In this document: piece after piece, positions 1 to 6,232 of the stretch
How positions within the stretch are numbered: the stretch's first letter is position 1
Layout: each line of letters begins with the position of its first letter
NCBI GenBank assembly: GCA_015064665.1
Contig: SVRU01000065.1
Coordinates: 1 to 15,491 of the forward strand
Length of the DNA stretch: 15,491 nt
Direction of reading: 5' to 3'
Origin: Oscillospiraceae bacterium
GTDB taxonomy: Bacteria; Bacillota_A; Clostridia; Oscillospirales; CAG-272
The notes under the pieces: model-generated
What the model was told of the DNA's origin: nothing
The model's database searches: none
The model's input: only the letters and a program-made list of their open reading frames with translations
Program-made: the position numbers and the translations under genes

Positions 1-54
1 TTGCACTTTCAATTCAATACTGTATTTCTTGTTCTTGCGCGATTTCCTTGGCAT
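1..54 (-). CDS. IS3-family transposase OrfA, N-terminus (runs off the window)
   Basis: Only the first 18 codons are present, reading leftwards off the window: MPRKSRKNKKYSIELKVQ. A basic start followed by KKYSIELKVQ is typical of the helix-turn-helix N-terminus of IS3/IS150-group OrfA proteins, which bind the element's ends and are joined to OrfB by frameshifting. The ATG has a good ribosome site (AAGGGGG, 8 bases upstream, plus-strand bases 63-69). That site lies inside the stem of a hairpin (64-118), a usual arrangement for insertion sequences that limit expression from outside transcripts. The family call rests on 18 residues and on the end structure, so it is likely but not certain; the rest of the element is outside the window. 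Confidence 0.6.
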   Translation of the reverse strand, partial: MPRKSRKNKKYSIELKVQ

Positions 55-63
55 AAAAATAAC

Positions 64-118
64 CCCCTTAAAGTAGTCTTGAATACTTTTTGTTTTTTCA
101 AGTGTCTACTTTAAGGGG
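64..118 (-). terminator. IS-end hairpin: terminator and ribosome-site mask
   Basis: The arms CCCCTTAAAGTAG (64-76) and CTACTTTAAGGGG (106-118) pair perfectly over 13 bp. A second 6-bp stem (78-83 with 97-102) lies inside. On the minus strand the hairpin follows the stop codon of the 125-427 gene directly and is followed by TTATTTTT, so it can terminate that gene. It also contains the ribosome site of the transposase, so a transcript entering from outside would hide that start. The same sequence is probably the terminal region of the insertion sequence. Confidence 0.6.
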
Positions 119-127
119 ATTATATCA
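119..127 (-). promoter_or_regulatory. Extended -10 promoter at the IS edge
   Basis: The minus strand reads TGATATAAT, a perfect TGnTATAAT extended -10 element, which can work without a -35 box. A start about 7 bases downstream (near 112) would fall inside the outer hairpin arm, giving a transposase mRNA with a weakened hairpin and an open ribosome site. The TGA of this motif is also the stop codon of the neighbouring gene. The motif is directly visible; its activity is inferred. Confidence 0.4.
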
Positions 128-427
128 TTTTGGCATCGCCTCGTTTTTAGCTTTATTAGCCTTTTTCTTTTCTTGTTCTGTCTTCCACGCCTCGAACTCT
201 CGTTTCGCTTCTTCGGTCTCAAAGAATGCGATTATGTCGGGCACGAGACACCTTGCGATTTCCTTAATAACCTCGTCGGGAATATCGCATTCACCGCTAT
301 TGTCGCGGAGCAAATCTTCAATGCGTTTTACTATATCGGAAAGCTGCTTTTGAAACTCCGGCTGAATTCCAGAGGATTTGTCTTTGAGTAATGCCGCTAT
401 TCTGTCTTTTATGGTTTTTAAATTCAT
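125..427 (-). CDS. Small conserved-looking hypothetical protein of mobile elements
   Basis: A 100-residue soluble, strongly charged protein with no signal peptide or membrane segment. The N-terminal half is predicted helical. The middle has the pattern DIPDEVIKEIARCLVPDII followed by an acidic aromatic stretch (FFETEEAKREFEAW), and the tail is Lys/Glu/Ala-rich and probably coiled coil. The start is well supported by AAAGGAGGAAG seven bases upstream. I recall similar short proteins beside mobilisation genes of integrative elements in gut Firmicutes, but cannot assign a function. The stop TGA coincides with the likely end of the IS3-type element, so the native C-terminus may have been replaced by the insertion. 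The terminator hairpin follows immediately. Confidence 0.7.
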   Translation of the reverse strand: MNLKTIKDRIAALLKDKSSGIQPEFQKQLSDIVKRIEDLLRDNSGECDIPDEVIKEIARCLVPDIIAFFETEEAKREFEAWKTEQEKKKANKAKNEAMPK

Positions 428-440
428 TTTCTTCCTCCTT

Positions 441-716
441 TAGCCAATACCAACCTGAATCGAATACGTTTTAATCTGCATATTTTCCCGTGTAATGCGC
501 CAAAAAGTCTTGCAATATCCGCATATTACTTCGTCTTTTCGGCTTTTTCACAAAAAAATCTGCTAGATTAAAATAATTCTTACCTAAAGCTAATAGAAAT
601 TATCGATATTTTCTGAAAGTGAGTGAAGCAAAGTGCGGACTTTGCAAGTGAGCTTTCGGGAGATAGCGTAAATTTATATAGCTTTAGGCGTGTTCGATTT
701 AGGTTGGTATTGGCTA
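441..716. repeat. 276-bp imperfect palindrome with 24-bp terminal inverted repeats
   Basis: Bases 441-464 and 693-716 are inverted copies matching at 23 of 24 positions (TAGCCAATACCAACCT at the ends), and the match can be extended to 28 bp with two mismatches. Nested inside are CCTAAAGCTA (583-592) with TAGCTTTAGG (679-688) and GCAAAGT-GCGG-ACTTTGC (628-645). The right-hand arms lie directly one after another, while the left side has an extra stretch of about 115 bases (469-582). No credible gene lies inside. It could be a MITE-like insertion or a structured RNA/DNA element. The left arm touches the ribosome site of the 125-427 gene. No target duplication is evident. Confidence 0.6.
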
Positions 717-1325
717 CGACATACGAATTGACATACACTTTTACCTTGTAAACACTGACTTTTTGCTCTTGCTGACATACAACTCTACCACAAGCAGTTT
801 TTACCGACATACACTTTTTGAGAAAGGCAAAAGTGCGAAAACCCCTTACGCTGTCGGCTCTGCCGGCTGATGTGAATCGGGTGAAAGTCGGTTACCGACA
901 TACACCCTTTCTCCTGCTTTGAAATCGGTAGCATCAAACCTCTAATTTTACACCGATTTTTTCCCGATTTATAGCCTGATTTTAGCTCGCTTATCGTTGC
1001 GTTCGCTAATGAAAAAAGTGTATCAAATTTCAGCAGTTTTGCCCTGAAATTTCGGGGATATATCCCTCTCAAAACTGACGCAAAAAGGCGGCTTTTCGGT
1101 GAAAAAATTCGCTAAAATCTCCTGAAAAATTTCCCGAGGCATACTTGTATCACCATGCGTTTTAACACCCACACATGCGAAATTTGGTTATAATTATTCT
1201 ATCATAAAATTCGTGATTTGTAAAGAGTGGAGATGTACCTGCACGTGCACATTTGGATTGTTTTTACACCAATAAAACGCTCAATATTCTTCTTTGTTTT
1301 AGGTATGCAAAATTTTTGTATAAAA
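717..1325. other. Gene-free region with GACATAC repeats and palindromes (transfer or replication origin-like)
   Basis: No credible gene. GACATAC occurs five times in one orientation, at 718-724, 730-736, 774-780, 806-812 and 897-903. Three copies extend to GACATACAC and two share TTACCGACATACAC. The last overlaps the perfect palindrome GTCGGT-T-ACCGAC (887-899). Further on are an 8-bp inverted repeat (922-929 with 952-959), a 9-bp one (AAATTTCAG 1025-1033 with 1044-1052) and the 12-bp palindrome GGGATATATCCC (1055-1066). TGCACGTGCA is also present near 1239. Clustered direct repeats with hairpins are usual for oriT or iteron regions. No relaxase or replication gene is in the window, so the role is inferred. 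Confidence 0.45.
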
Positions 1326-1355
1326 AACAAGGTCCGGGGAGTGACAGACCTTGTT
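1326..1355 (-). terminator. Terminator of the eight-gene operon
   Basis: AACAAGGTC (1326-1334) pairs perfectly with GACCTTGTT (1347-1355) over 9 bp around a 12-base loop. On the minus strand the stem is followed by a T-rich run (TTGTTTTTTATA). It sits 12 bases past the stop codon of the leucine-rich-repeat gene, the last gene of the operon, so it is a good intrinsic terminator. Confidence 0.8.
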
Positions 1356-1367
1356 AATTGTGTGTGG

Positions 1368-2276
1368 TTATTGTGTTTTAAATTTCAGCATCAATGAACG
1401 ATATTCTTCTTCAAATTGTGCCTTTGATTTCTCCGAGCGGAAGAGCCTTCCGCCCTTTCCCAAAGGTCGTACGTAATCATCACCGTTTTTGTAGATTCCG
1501 TATTCATCGTAAATTTTGAATTTCAAAGCTTCAAATTTTGCAAACTGTGTGGTCTCAAAGGTATGAGGGGAGATCCAAAGCTTTTCAAGATTTGGTATAT
1601 TGATAAGATTATCAATATTTCCGTCAGAACACATTGCACATTCAAGAGAAAGCTCCTTTAAATTCGTAAGCTGCGTTAGCGGGTAAAAGGAATCAATGTA
1701 AGAAAGCTTGTCGAGTCTTGATATTAAAGTGCTTATTCCAAAATATTCAAGACTTTTTGCCTCGGATATTTCGTTAAGATTGGTTAACCGGGTGTTTGAG
1801 ACGTATTCAAGCACCTTTAATTTCGGTGTTTTTGTAAAATCCCAAAAATGCAGAAGCTTTGGAGCATAATCTATTAAAACGCATTCAAGATTTTGAAACG
1901 CTTCAAGTCCTGATAGTGTTTCAAGCCTGAAATCCGCAAAGCTGATCGCCTTTATTTCTTTAGGTATTACCGAAAGAAAATCTTCAAATTCGCTCTTCTT
2001 TGATATTTTATATCTGCACCACACCGTGTCGCTTTCTGAAATATTGTCGGTGTATTTGCCGATGCTAAAATAAAGCGCAATGTCGTGCGTGTAATGAGGG
2101 CAGGTTTTGCACAAGGTTTGATATTCTGCATACAAGTCCCAACCGCCGCGGCTCATATCAAAAAATCCAAGCTCGTAAAACTTTTCTGTGCAACCTACCG
2201 CCTCTCTTGTATCAGAGCTGCAATGCCACTGTATGCATTCATCTATATAATCTTCAGGTGTTTTCCAAGATTTCAT
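1368..2276 (-). CDS. Leucine-rich-repeat protein, last gene of the operon
   Basis: A 302-residue soluble protein without signal peptide. Residues 1-100 form an N-terminal domain with several Cys (C14, C19, C29, and C56/C59 as CxxC). Residues about 107-250 hold irregular leucine-rich repeats of the internalin-like spacing (LSGLEAFQNLECV, TPKLKVLEYV, AKSLEYFGI, LTNLKELSLE, IPNLEKLWI), a curved scaffold used for protein binding. The C-terminus is basic. Such cytosolic LRR proteins act as binding partners or, in some clusters, as immunity proteins; no enzyme motif is visible. The start is supported by AAGGAGATATAA just upstream. It begins 34 bases after the preceding gene and is followed by the operon terminator. 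The LRR fold is fairly sure; the function is not known. Confidence 0.85.
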   Translation of the reverse strand: MKSWKTPEDYIDECIQWHCSSDTREAVGCTEKFYELGFFDMSRGGWDLYAEYQTLCKTCPHYTHDIALYFSIGKYTDNISESDTVWCRYKISKKSEFEDFLSVIPKEIKAISFADFRLETLSGLEAFQNLECVLIDYAPKLLHFWDFTKTPKLKVLEYVSNTRLTNLNEISEAKSLEYFGISTLISRLDKLSYIDSFYPLTQLTNLKELSLECAMCSDGNIDNLINIPNLEKLWISPHTFETTQFAKFEALKFKIYDEYGIYKNGDDYVRPLGKGGRLFRSEKSKAQFEEEYRSLMLKFKTQ

Positions 2277-2310
2277 TTATATCTCCTTGACAATTATTAA
2301 GTTTATTGAT

Positions 2311-2922
2311 TCAGTGACACCGAACACCCCAACTTTTTGCTTTGAATAAATACAAGATTTTTCGAACAGCGGATGCCAAAAAGCACGCACCAATGCCCGC
2401 ATAAATTAAGATGTCTGATAAGACATGACTCGCAGTGCACATCGTTATAAAAAACGCTATAGCAATAAGCATAGTGATACTTGCTTCAACTGTAGTACGA
2501 GTTAAAAACTTCTTCCTATCGGATTTGTTATGGAATGAGTAAAGGCTACGTTGCTTCTTTGTGCTCTCCGATTTAATAACAATGCTTTTCAGGTTCGTAA
2601 TTCTAAATTTCCAATACATAAACAGAAAGCTATTAGACCTTTCATAAAGTGTAATCCTTTGACAACCTTCGATGTTTGCTTTTGTGATAAGCGGTATGTC
2701 AGACTCGGTCTCAAGCCACATATCTATTCCTCTCAAGCCGCGCTCGATCTTTGCCTCACTCACGTGTTTTTCTTTTTTAAACGAGAAAAAAGAAATTTCA
2801 ACATCTCGATCATTTGCAAATTCCTCAGGTGATATATGTATCTCTTTTTCGATTGGAATTTCTCGCGAAAAATGCTTGTTCTCCAAGACAATGACATGAG
2901 TTGTTTTATTTTGGATTATCAA
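2311..2922 (-). CDS. Two-helix membrane protein of unknown function
   Basis: A 203-residue protein with a soluble N-terminal part (about 1-140), mostly beta-like and rich in Lys/Glu. Two hydrophobic segments follow at about 147-166 and 168-187, then a short basic tail. With no signal peptide, the N-terminal domain probably faces the cytoplasm. The start is a TTG with AGGAG nine bases upstream; no ATG fits nearby. It lies 119 bases after the preceding gene, the widest gap in the operon, with only a weak 5-bp hairpin there (GTCGG/CCGAC) and no convincing promoter. I do not recognise the family. Confidence 0.75.
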   Translation of the reverse strand: MIIQNKTTHVIVLENKHFSREIPIEKEIHISPEEFANDRDVEISFFSFKKEKHVSEAKIERGLRGIDMWLETESDIPLITKANIEGCQRITLYERSNSFLFMYWKFRITNLKSIVIKSESTKKQRSLYSFHNKSDRKKFLTRTTVEASITMLIAIAFFITMCTASHVLSDILIYAGIGACFLASAVRKILYLFKAKSWGVRCH

Positions 2923-3041
2923 TTTCTTGTTCTCCTAATACTGATAGTAGAGTTTTCAGTCGGCGCTTTTACCGACAAAAATATCTTTGGGAATATGTTG
3001 TGCGGTCATACAAATAAAAAGGGTTAAAAATTGCTTTACAA

Positions 3042-3476
3042 CTAAACTTCAACAACCCAAATAACCATGGGTAGAATAAAAATAGTTTTTATAATTACCG
3101 CTTTCCAAAGGCTTTTTATGGCTCTCAAATCTTTGCGCTCAGGATAGAAATTTTTGAATTTTTTATAAGTTTTGTTGCCTATAACTATGTGAGCGGGAAG
3201 AAAAATAATTAGGTTGACAATTGCAACAATCAGTTCGATGCCCGTTCCGTAATCTCCGGGCGGAATTAAAGAAGTGACCATAACAAAAAACAAGGTTATA
3301 TCAACTATAGAAGGCAATGAATAAAGAGTAAAAAGAATCAATACGTGTTTCCTAACACTGCGTTCGGTAGGATTGAATTTGACAATAGCAAAAAGGCAGA
3401 GCATCGTAGTGATATACGATAAAAATATAAAAAGCAGTTTTAAGTACATATCAACTATAACATTCCGTTCCTTCAT
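3042..3476 (-). CDS. Four-helix integral membrane protein of unknown function
   Basis: A small, almost wholly hydrophobic protein with four likely membrane segments (about residues 13-32, 44-68, 78-100 and 124-142 of the 144-residue form). A short cytoplasmic Lys-rich loop (TYKKFKNFYPERKD) lies before the last one. No family is recognised. The start is uncertain. A TTG at 3506 would give 154 residues and overlap the preceding gene by 56 bases. The ATG at 3476 is used here. An ATG at 3449, one base past the preceding stop (TGATATG), would give 135 residues and suit translational coupling. None has a strong ribosome site. All alternatives keep the four membrane segments. Confidence 0.7.
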   Translation of the reverse strand: MKERNVIVDMYLKLLFIFLSYITTMLCLFAIVKFNPTERSVRKHVLILFTLYSLPSIVDITLFFVMVTSLIPPGDYGTGIELIVAIVNLIIFLPAHIVIGNKTYKKFKNFYPERKDLRAIKSLWKAVIIKTIFILPMVIWVVEV

Positions 3477-4095
3477 ATTTTCCGGGGAGAATTTCTGCAA
3501 GCTCAAAGAATAATCTTCTCATATTTTCGAGGTTTTCGTTGTCTATTGCAAACGATATAACCGAATTCTTCTCATAGCCGTAAACGGATCGGCTGTACCA
3601 TATATAATTGCCGACAGGAGCGTTAAATCCGCTTGCAGACGGCTTGATTTTTTCGCTTCCCGCATCTTTTTCACCAAAGCTTAGTCCGTTATAAATAAGT
3701 TCCAGATCACTTACACCATAAGGTTTTGGAACTTTGTTTACTATATTGCGAATTAAATCGTATTTTATTTCGCCGCGATACAAAAAATCCTCATCCGAAA
3801 AGTTATCAATACAGACATCTTCTCTGAAGTTCGTGCCGTCTTTTTCTCTTTGTATGTATCTATAACAGTCTTTTAGTTCGGGATATTGCTTCAACAAAGT
3901 ATTCACTGCATTTCTGCTTCTGTTAGAGTGAAGCTTGCCGTCGGATTCGTATTCACAAATCAGCACGTTGGCTCTGAAAAGGCACTCTGCGAAAGACGCA
4001 GAATGTTTTTTGAAAAGAGCCTCAAGCGTTTCTAAAACGTCGCAAGGCTTGGTGTTTTGTTTTAACCTATACGCAATAATATTGAATTTTTTCAT
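3451..4095 (-). CDS. Soluble hypothetical protein
   Basis: A 214-residue protein with no membrane segment or signal peptide and no motif I recognise. The first half is mainly helical (VLETLEALFKKHSASF, NTLLKQYPELKDCYRYI). The second is mixed and acidic/aromatic, with a pattern near the end (NYIWYSRSVYGYEKNSVISF) that looks like paired beta strands. The ATG at 4095 is chosen because it overlaps the preceding stop as TAATG, a coupling arrangement. An in-frame ATG 18 bases upstream (4113) also exists but has no ribosome site. It lies inside the eight-gene operon between a one-helix and a four-helix membrane protein and might work with either. Confidence 0.75.
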   Translation of the reverse strand: MKKFNIIAYRLKQNTKPCDVLETLEALFKKHSASFAECLFRANVLICEYESDGKLHSNRSRNAVNTLLKQYPELKDCYRYIQREKDGTNFREDVCIDNFSDEDFLYRGEIKYDLIRNIVNKVPKPYGVSDLELIYNGLSFGEKDAGSEKIKPSASGFNAPVGNYIWYSRSVYGYEKNSVISFAIDNENLENMRRLFFELAEILPGKYEGTECYS

Positions 4096-4697
4096 TAAGC
4101 ACTCACAATCCATAGAAATATTACTAAAGCTATTGCTAAAAAAGCTGACAAGGCAAAAAACAAACCATGGAAGAAGGTTGCACTTTTACCAAGTATTCTT
4201 TTTTTGTATTGATACTTAACAAGCAACGAATATCTCAAAGCATCAAATACGGTGTCTTTGCAGACTTTTTCAGCATTATTGTTTGATGCTCTTTTTACTA
4301 CCTTTTGCAATTGTTTTTCGATTTTTGAAAGAAGTTTTTCTTCTTTGTACGCAATTTTGCGTGGTTCTTCTCCTATATGAGACCTTTCGGTCTTTTTTAT
4401 TACAAAAGCATAATTGCGACACATTTCAAGAGGAACAGTATCGTTTTCCGGCATTAAGGTTAATACGATTGTGTGATATCTGTTTTTTTGATAATAGTAT
4501 TTCTTCTTTTCTTTCTTGTGATCTATTGCTCTGTCTATAATGTTGAATATTTGCTGACCTTCTCCGTGAGAACCCCATCTCTCATGAACATCTGTTTCAA
4601 AATACCGATTTGAAATGCGTATTTTCAGTCCGTTTTTTGAAAGCTGGGGAGAATACTTATCAATTAAAGACTGTGCTTTTTCTTTGAATTCTTGCAT
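4095..4697 (-). CDS. C-terminally membrane-anchored hypothetical protein
   Basis: A 200-residue protein. Residues 1-170 are soluble, strongly charged (a Lys-rich stretch KKEKKKYYYQKNR near 61-73), with a helical, possibly coiled-coil stretch around 117-140. One hydrophobic segment at about 175-198 ends the chain, as in tail-anchored proteins, so the bulk should lie in the cytoplasm. The start is backed by AAAGGATTAACT directly upstream of the ATG. It follows the preceding gene after 32 bases and overlaps the next by one base (TAATG). I do not recognise a family. Confidence 0.78.
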   Translation of the reverse strand: MQEFKEKAQSLIDKYSPQLSKNGLKIRISNRYFETDVHERWGSHGEGQQIFNIIDRAIDHKKEKKKYYYQKNRYHTIVLTLMPENDTVPLEMCRNYAFVIKKTERSHIGEEPRKIAYKEEKLLSKIEKQLQKVVKRASNNNAEKVCKDTVFDALRYSLLVKYQYKKRILGKSATFFHGLFFALSAFLAIALVIFLWIVSA

Positions 4698-4729
4698 AGT
4701 TAATCCTTTTGTGCATTACTGCATTAGAC

Positions 4730-5179
4730 TCAATGACTTAAAAAAGAAATTAAGTAATACAAAGTATTACCTTTTCTCTTGCAAGGCACACCGTTAATAA
4801 ATGCCTTTAAATCTTCTTTGTTTTCAGGTGTTGATTGTATGTAAAACCTCTTTTTTTCATATAAAAAAGATACTGCTTCTTCCTCTTTTGTAAGCATATC
4901 GCATATTATAACGGTTTTTTCAAGCTTTTCTTTTTCTATGCTTGCAATATGCTTTCCTTTTCTCTTTACGTGTAGTAGGGAAGATTCAAAAATATACTCA
5001 TTGTGTCCTATGAAAATCTCCTTGAAAAGCAAAAAAAGAAATACACAAGCGAATAAAAACATAAGGATTGCCGGAACGATAAGAACCATGTCGTTTTCGC
5101 CTAGCACGGACCACATAAAAGCACCGCTCGCTGACATAAAAACGACCGAGCAAAAAATCAAAAGTAAAATTTTCTTCAT
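4730..5179 (-). CDS. Small membrane protein with a cytoplasmic beta-rich domain
   Basis: A 149-residue protein with two N-terminal hydrophobic helices (about 4-22 and 32-53). A soluble domain of about 90 residues follows, with alternating beta strands (EYIFESSLLHVKRKGKHI, EAVSFLYEKKRFYIQS). That layout resembles the two-helix plus PH-like domain of many small Firmicutes membrane proteins, but I see no diagnostic motif. The ribosome site (GAAAGGG) precedes the ATG. It starts 27 bases after the preceding stop and ends 32 bases before the next gene, consistent with one transcript. Confidence 0.75.
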   Translation of the reverse strand: MKKILLLIFCSVVFMSASGAFMWSVLGENDMVLIVPAILMFLFACVFLFLLFKEIFIGHNEYIFESSLLHVKRKGKHIASIEKEKLEKTVIICDMLTKEEEAVSFLYEKKRFYIQSTPENKEDLKAFINGVPCKRKGNTLYYLISFLSH

Positions 5180-5206
5180 TGTAGGGCCCTTTCATTTTTG
5201 CCATTA

Positions 5207-5749
5207 TCATTCACCGCTCGACACTCTAACTCCAAGGGTTAGCTTTGAGCGTTTACCGTAAACTATTTCTCCGTAATAAGTCTTTTCTGTTTCAAGACCG
5301 TGGTTTCCAAATAATGTTACACCGTCTTCGGTTTCAATAAACCTGTCCCTCCCGCTTGAGATAGTTTCAAATTCGCCCTCATAAATTTCATAGTCCTTTA
5401 TCGCATAGTCCATCCAACCGGGCACGACGCAGAAAACGGAATTTAGTACAAACATTACGGTAAGCAATCCGTAAATACCCACGATGGCAAAAACCTTTTC
5501 TTTGCGGTGCTTTTTGAATTTTCGTCTGCTTTTTTCAAGACGCTTTTGCACTTTTGGACTATCTTTAGATTGAGCTTCCAATGCCGCCATTCTTTTCTTC
5601 GCTTTTTTACCGTCCTTGTCATAGAACACAAAGAATCCAATAACTCCCACTGCAATTAAAGCAAGCAGAAGTATTGTATGAAAAATTGTATAAAAGAGGA
5701 GCGGAAATTCATTTATTTCTATTCCGTTATAATTCATATTTACACCCAT
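5207..5749 (-). CDS. Two-helix membrane protein with a small C-terminal extracytoplasmic domain
   Basis: A 180-residue protein: membrane segment at about 18-43, a very basic cytoplasmic loop with coiled-coil character (about 45-85, many Lys/Arg), a second segment at about 86-110, then a small beta-rich domain (YEIYEGEFETI, GVTLFGNHGL, YYGEIVYGKRSKLTLGV). I recall this last module as frequent in Firmicutes membrane proteins of unknown role. The ATG at 5749 overlaps the preceding gene by 23 bases; an ATG at 5737 (M5) would overlap by 11. Neither has a strong ribosome site, so coupling to the upstream gene is likely. Confidence 0.75.
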   Translation of the reverse strand: MGVNMNYNGIEINEFPLLFYTIFHTILLLALIAVGVIGFFVFYDKDGKKAKKRMAALEAQSKDSPKVQKRLEKSRRKFKKHRKEKVFAIVGIYGLLTVMFVLNSVFCVVPGWMDYAIKDYEIYEGEFETISSGRDRFIETEDGVTLFGNHGLETEKTYYGEIVYGKRSKLTLGVRVSSGE

Positions 5750-6071
5750 TGTAAAATAACTTTAATTCGTCTTTATCTATTGTGATTTCGGAAAGCACCG
5801 AAGGTTTAATATACAAATTACATATCATTTGCATATCATAACACAAGCCGAATTCTATGTATTCTTTTAAATACGCACAGAACATATATTCTGATTCAAC
5901 TTTTTCTCTGTACATGCAAAATTCAGACATCAAATTATTTTCTTCGCAAAATCTATGACAGCAAACAATCGCTTCATCGTCAGTCAATTCGCTAATCTTT
6001 TTCATTTTATATCTGTGTAGGTTGTTGTTATACAAAAATTGTTTTGAGATTTTAGCAAGCAGTTTGTTCAT
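5727..6071 (-). CDS. Cys-rich soluble hypothetical protein, first gene of the operon
   Basis: A 114-residue soluble protein with six Cys outside the C-terminal tail (CCHRFC, EFCMYRE, MFCAY, LCYDMQMICNLY) and a seventh near the end, mostly helical; no recognised family. The Cys pattern is not a standard zinc finger, though CC-x3-C could bind a metal. It is the promoter-proximal gene: the ATG at 6071 lies about 30 bases from the expected transcription start and has no clear ribosome site. An internal ATG (M23, MKKISELTDDE) is the alternative start. It overlaps the next gene. Confidence 0.65.
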   Translation of the reverse strand: MNKLLAKISKQFLYNNNLHRYKMKKISELTDDEAIVCCHRFCEENNLMSEFCMYREKVESEYMFCAYLKEYIEFGLCYDMQMICNLYIKPSVLSEITIDKDELKLFYNGCKYEL

Positions 6072-6107
6072 TTGTTACGATTTGTCCCATGTTTAAAGTT
6101 CGTATAT

Positions 6108-6136
6108 ATTATATCATGAATATGCCAAAAAATCAA
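6108..6136 (-). promoter_or_regulatory. Sigma-A promoter of the eight-gene operon
   Basis: On the minus strand TTGATT (plus-strand 6131-6136) and TATAAT (6108-6113) are separated by exactly 17 bases. The expected start is near 6100, leaving a short leader before the ATG at 6071. This is the only convincing promoter seen for the genes from 6071 down to 1368. It stands back to back with the recombinase promoter. Confidence 0.75.
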
Positions 6137-6171
6137 TAATACAAAGAGCACTTTAATGTTTTGAAACAGAC

Positions 6172-6200
6172 TTGAATAAATTGCGGTTTTATGGTACAAT
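6172..6200 (+). promoter_or_regulatory. Sigma-A promoter of the serine recombinase
   Basis: TTGAAT (6172-6177) and TACAAT (6195-6200) with a 17-base spacer point towards the recombinase ATG at 6233. A ribosome site AAAGGCGGTGAG lies in between. The -35 boxes of this promoter and the divergent operon promoter are only about 35 bases apart, so one DNA-bound protein could influence both. Confidence 0.7.
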
Positions 6201-6232
6201 GAAGACACTAAAATTTGAAAGGCGGTGAGTAT

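Noticed and set aside
580..810. A 76-codon open frame on the minus strand
   Set aside because: It spans the right arm of the 276-bp palindrome and the direct repeats and has no ribosome site; probably chance.
785..1072. A 95-codon open frame on the minus strand in the repeat-rich region
   Set aside because: It would start at a TTG without a ribosome site, and it runs through palindromes and GACATAC repeats that better explain the sequence. The composition is not protein-like.
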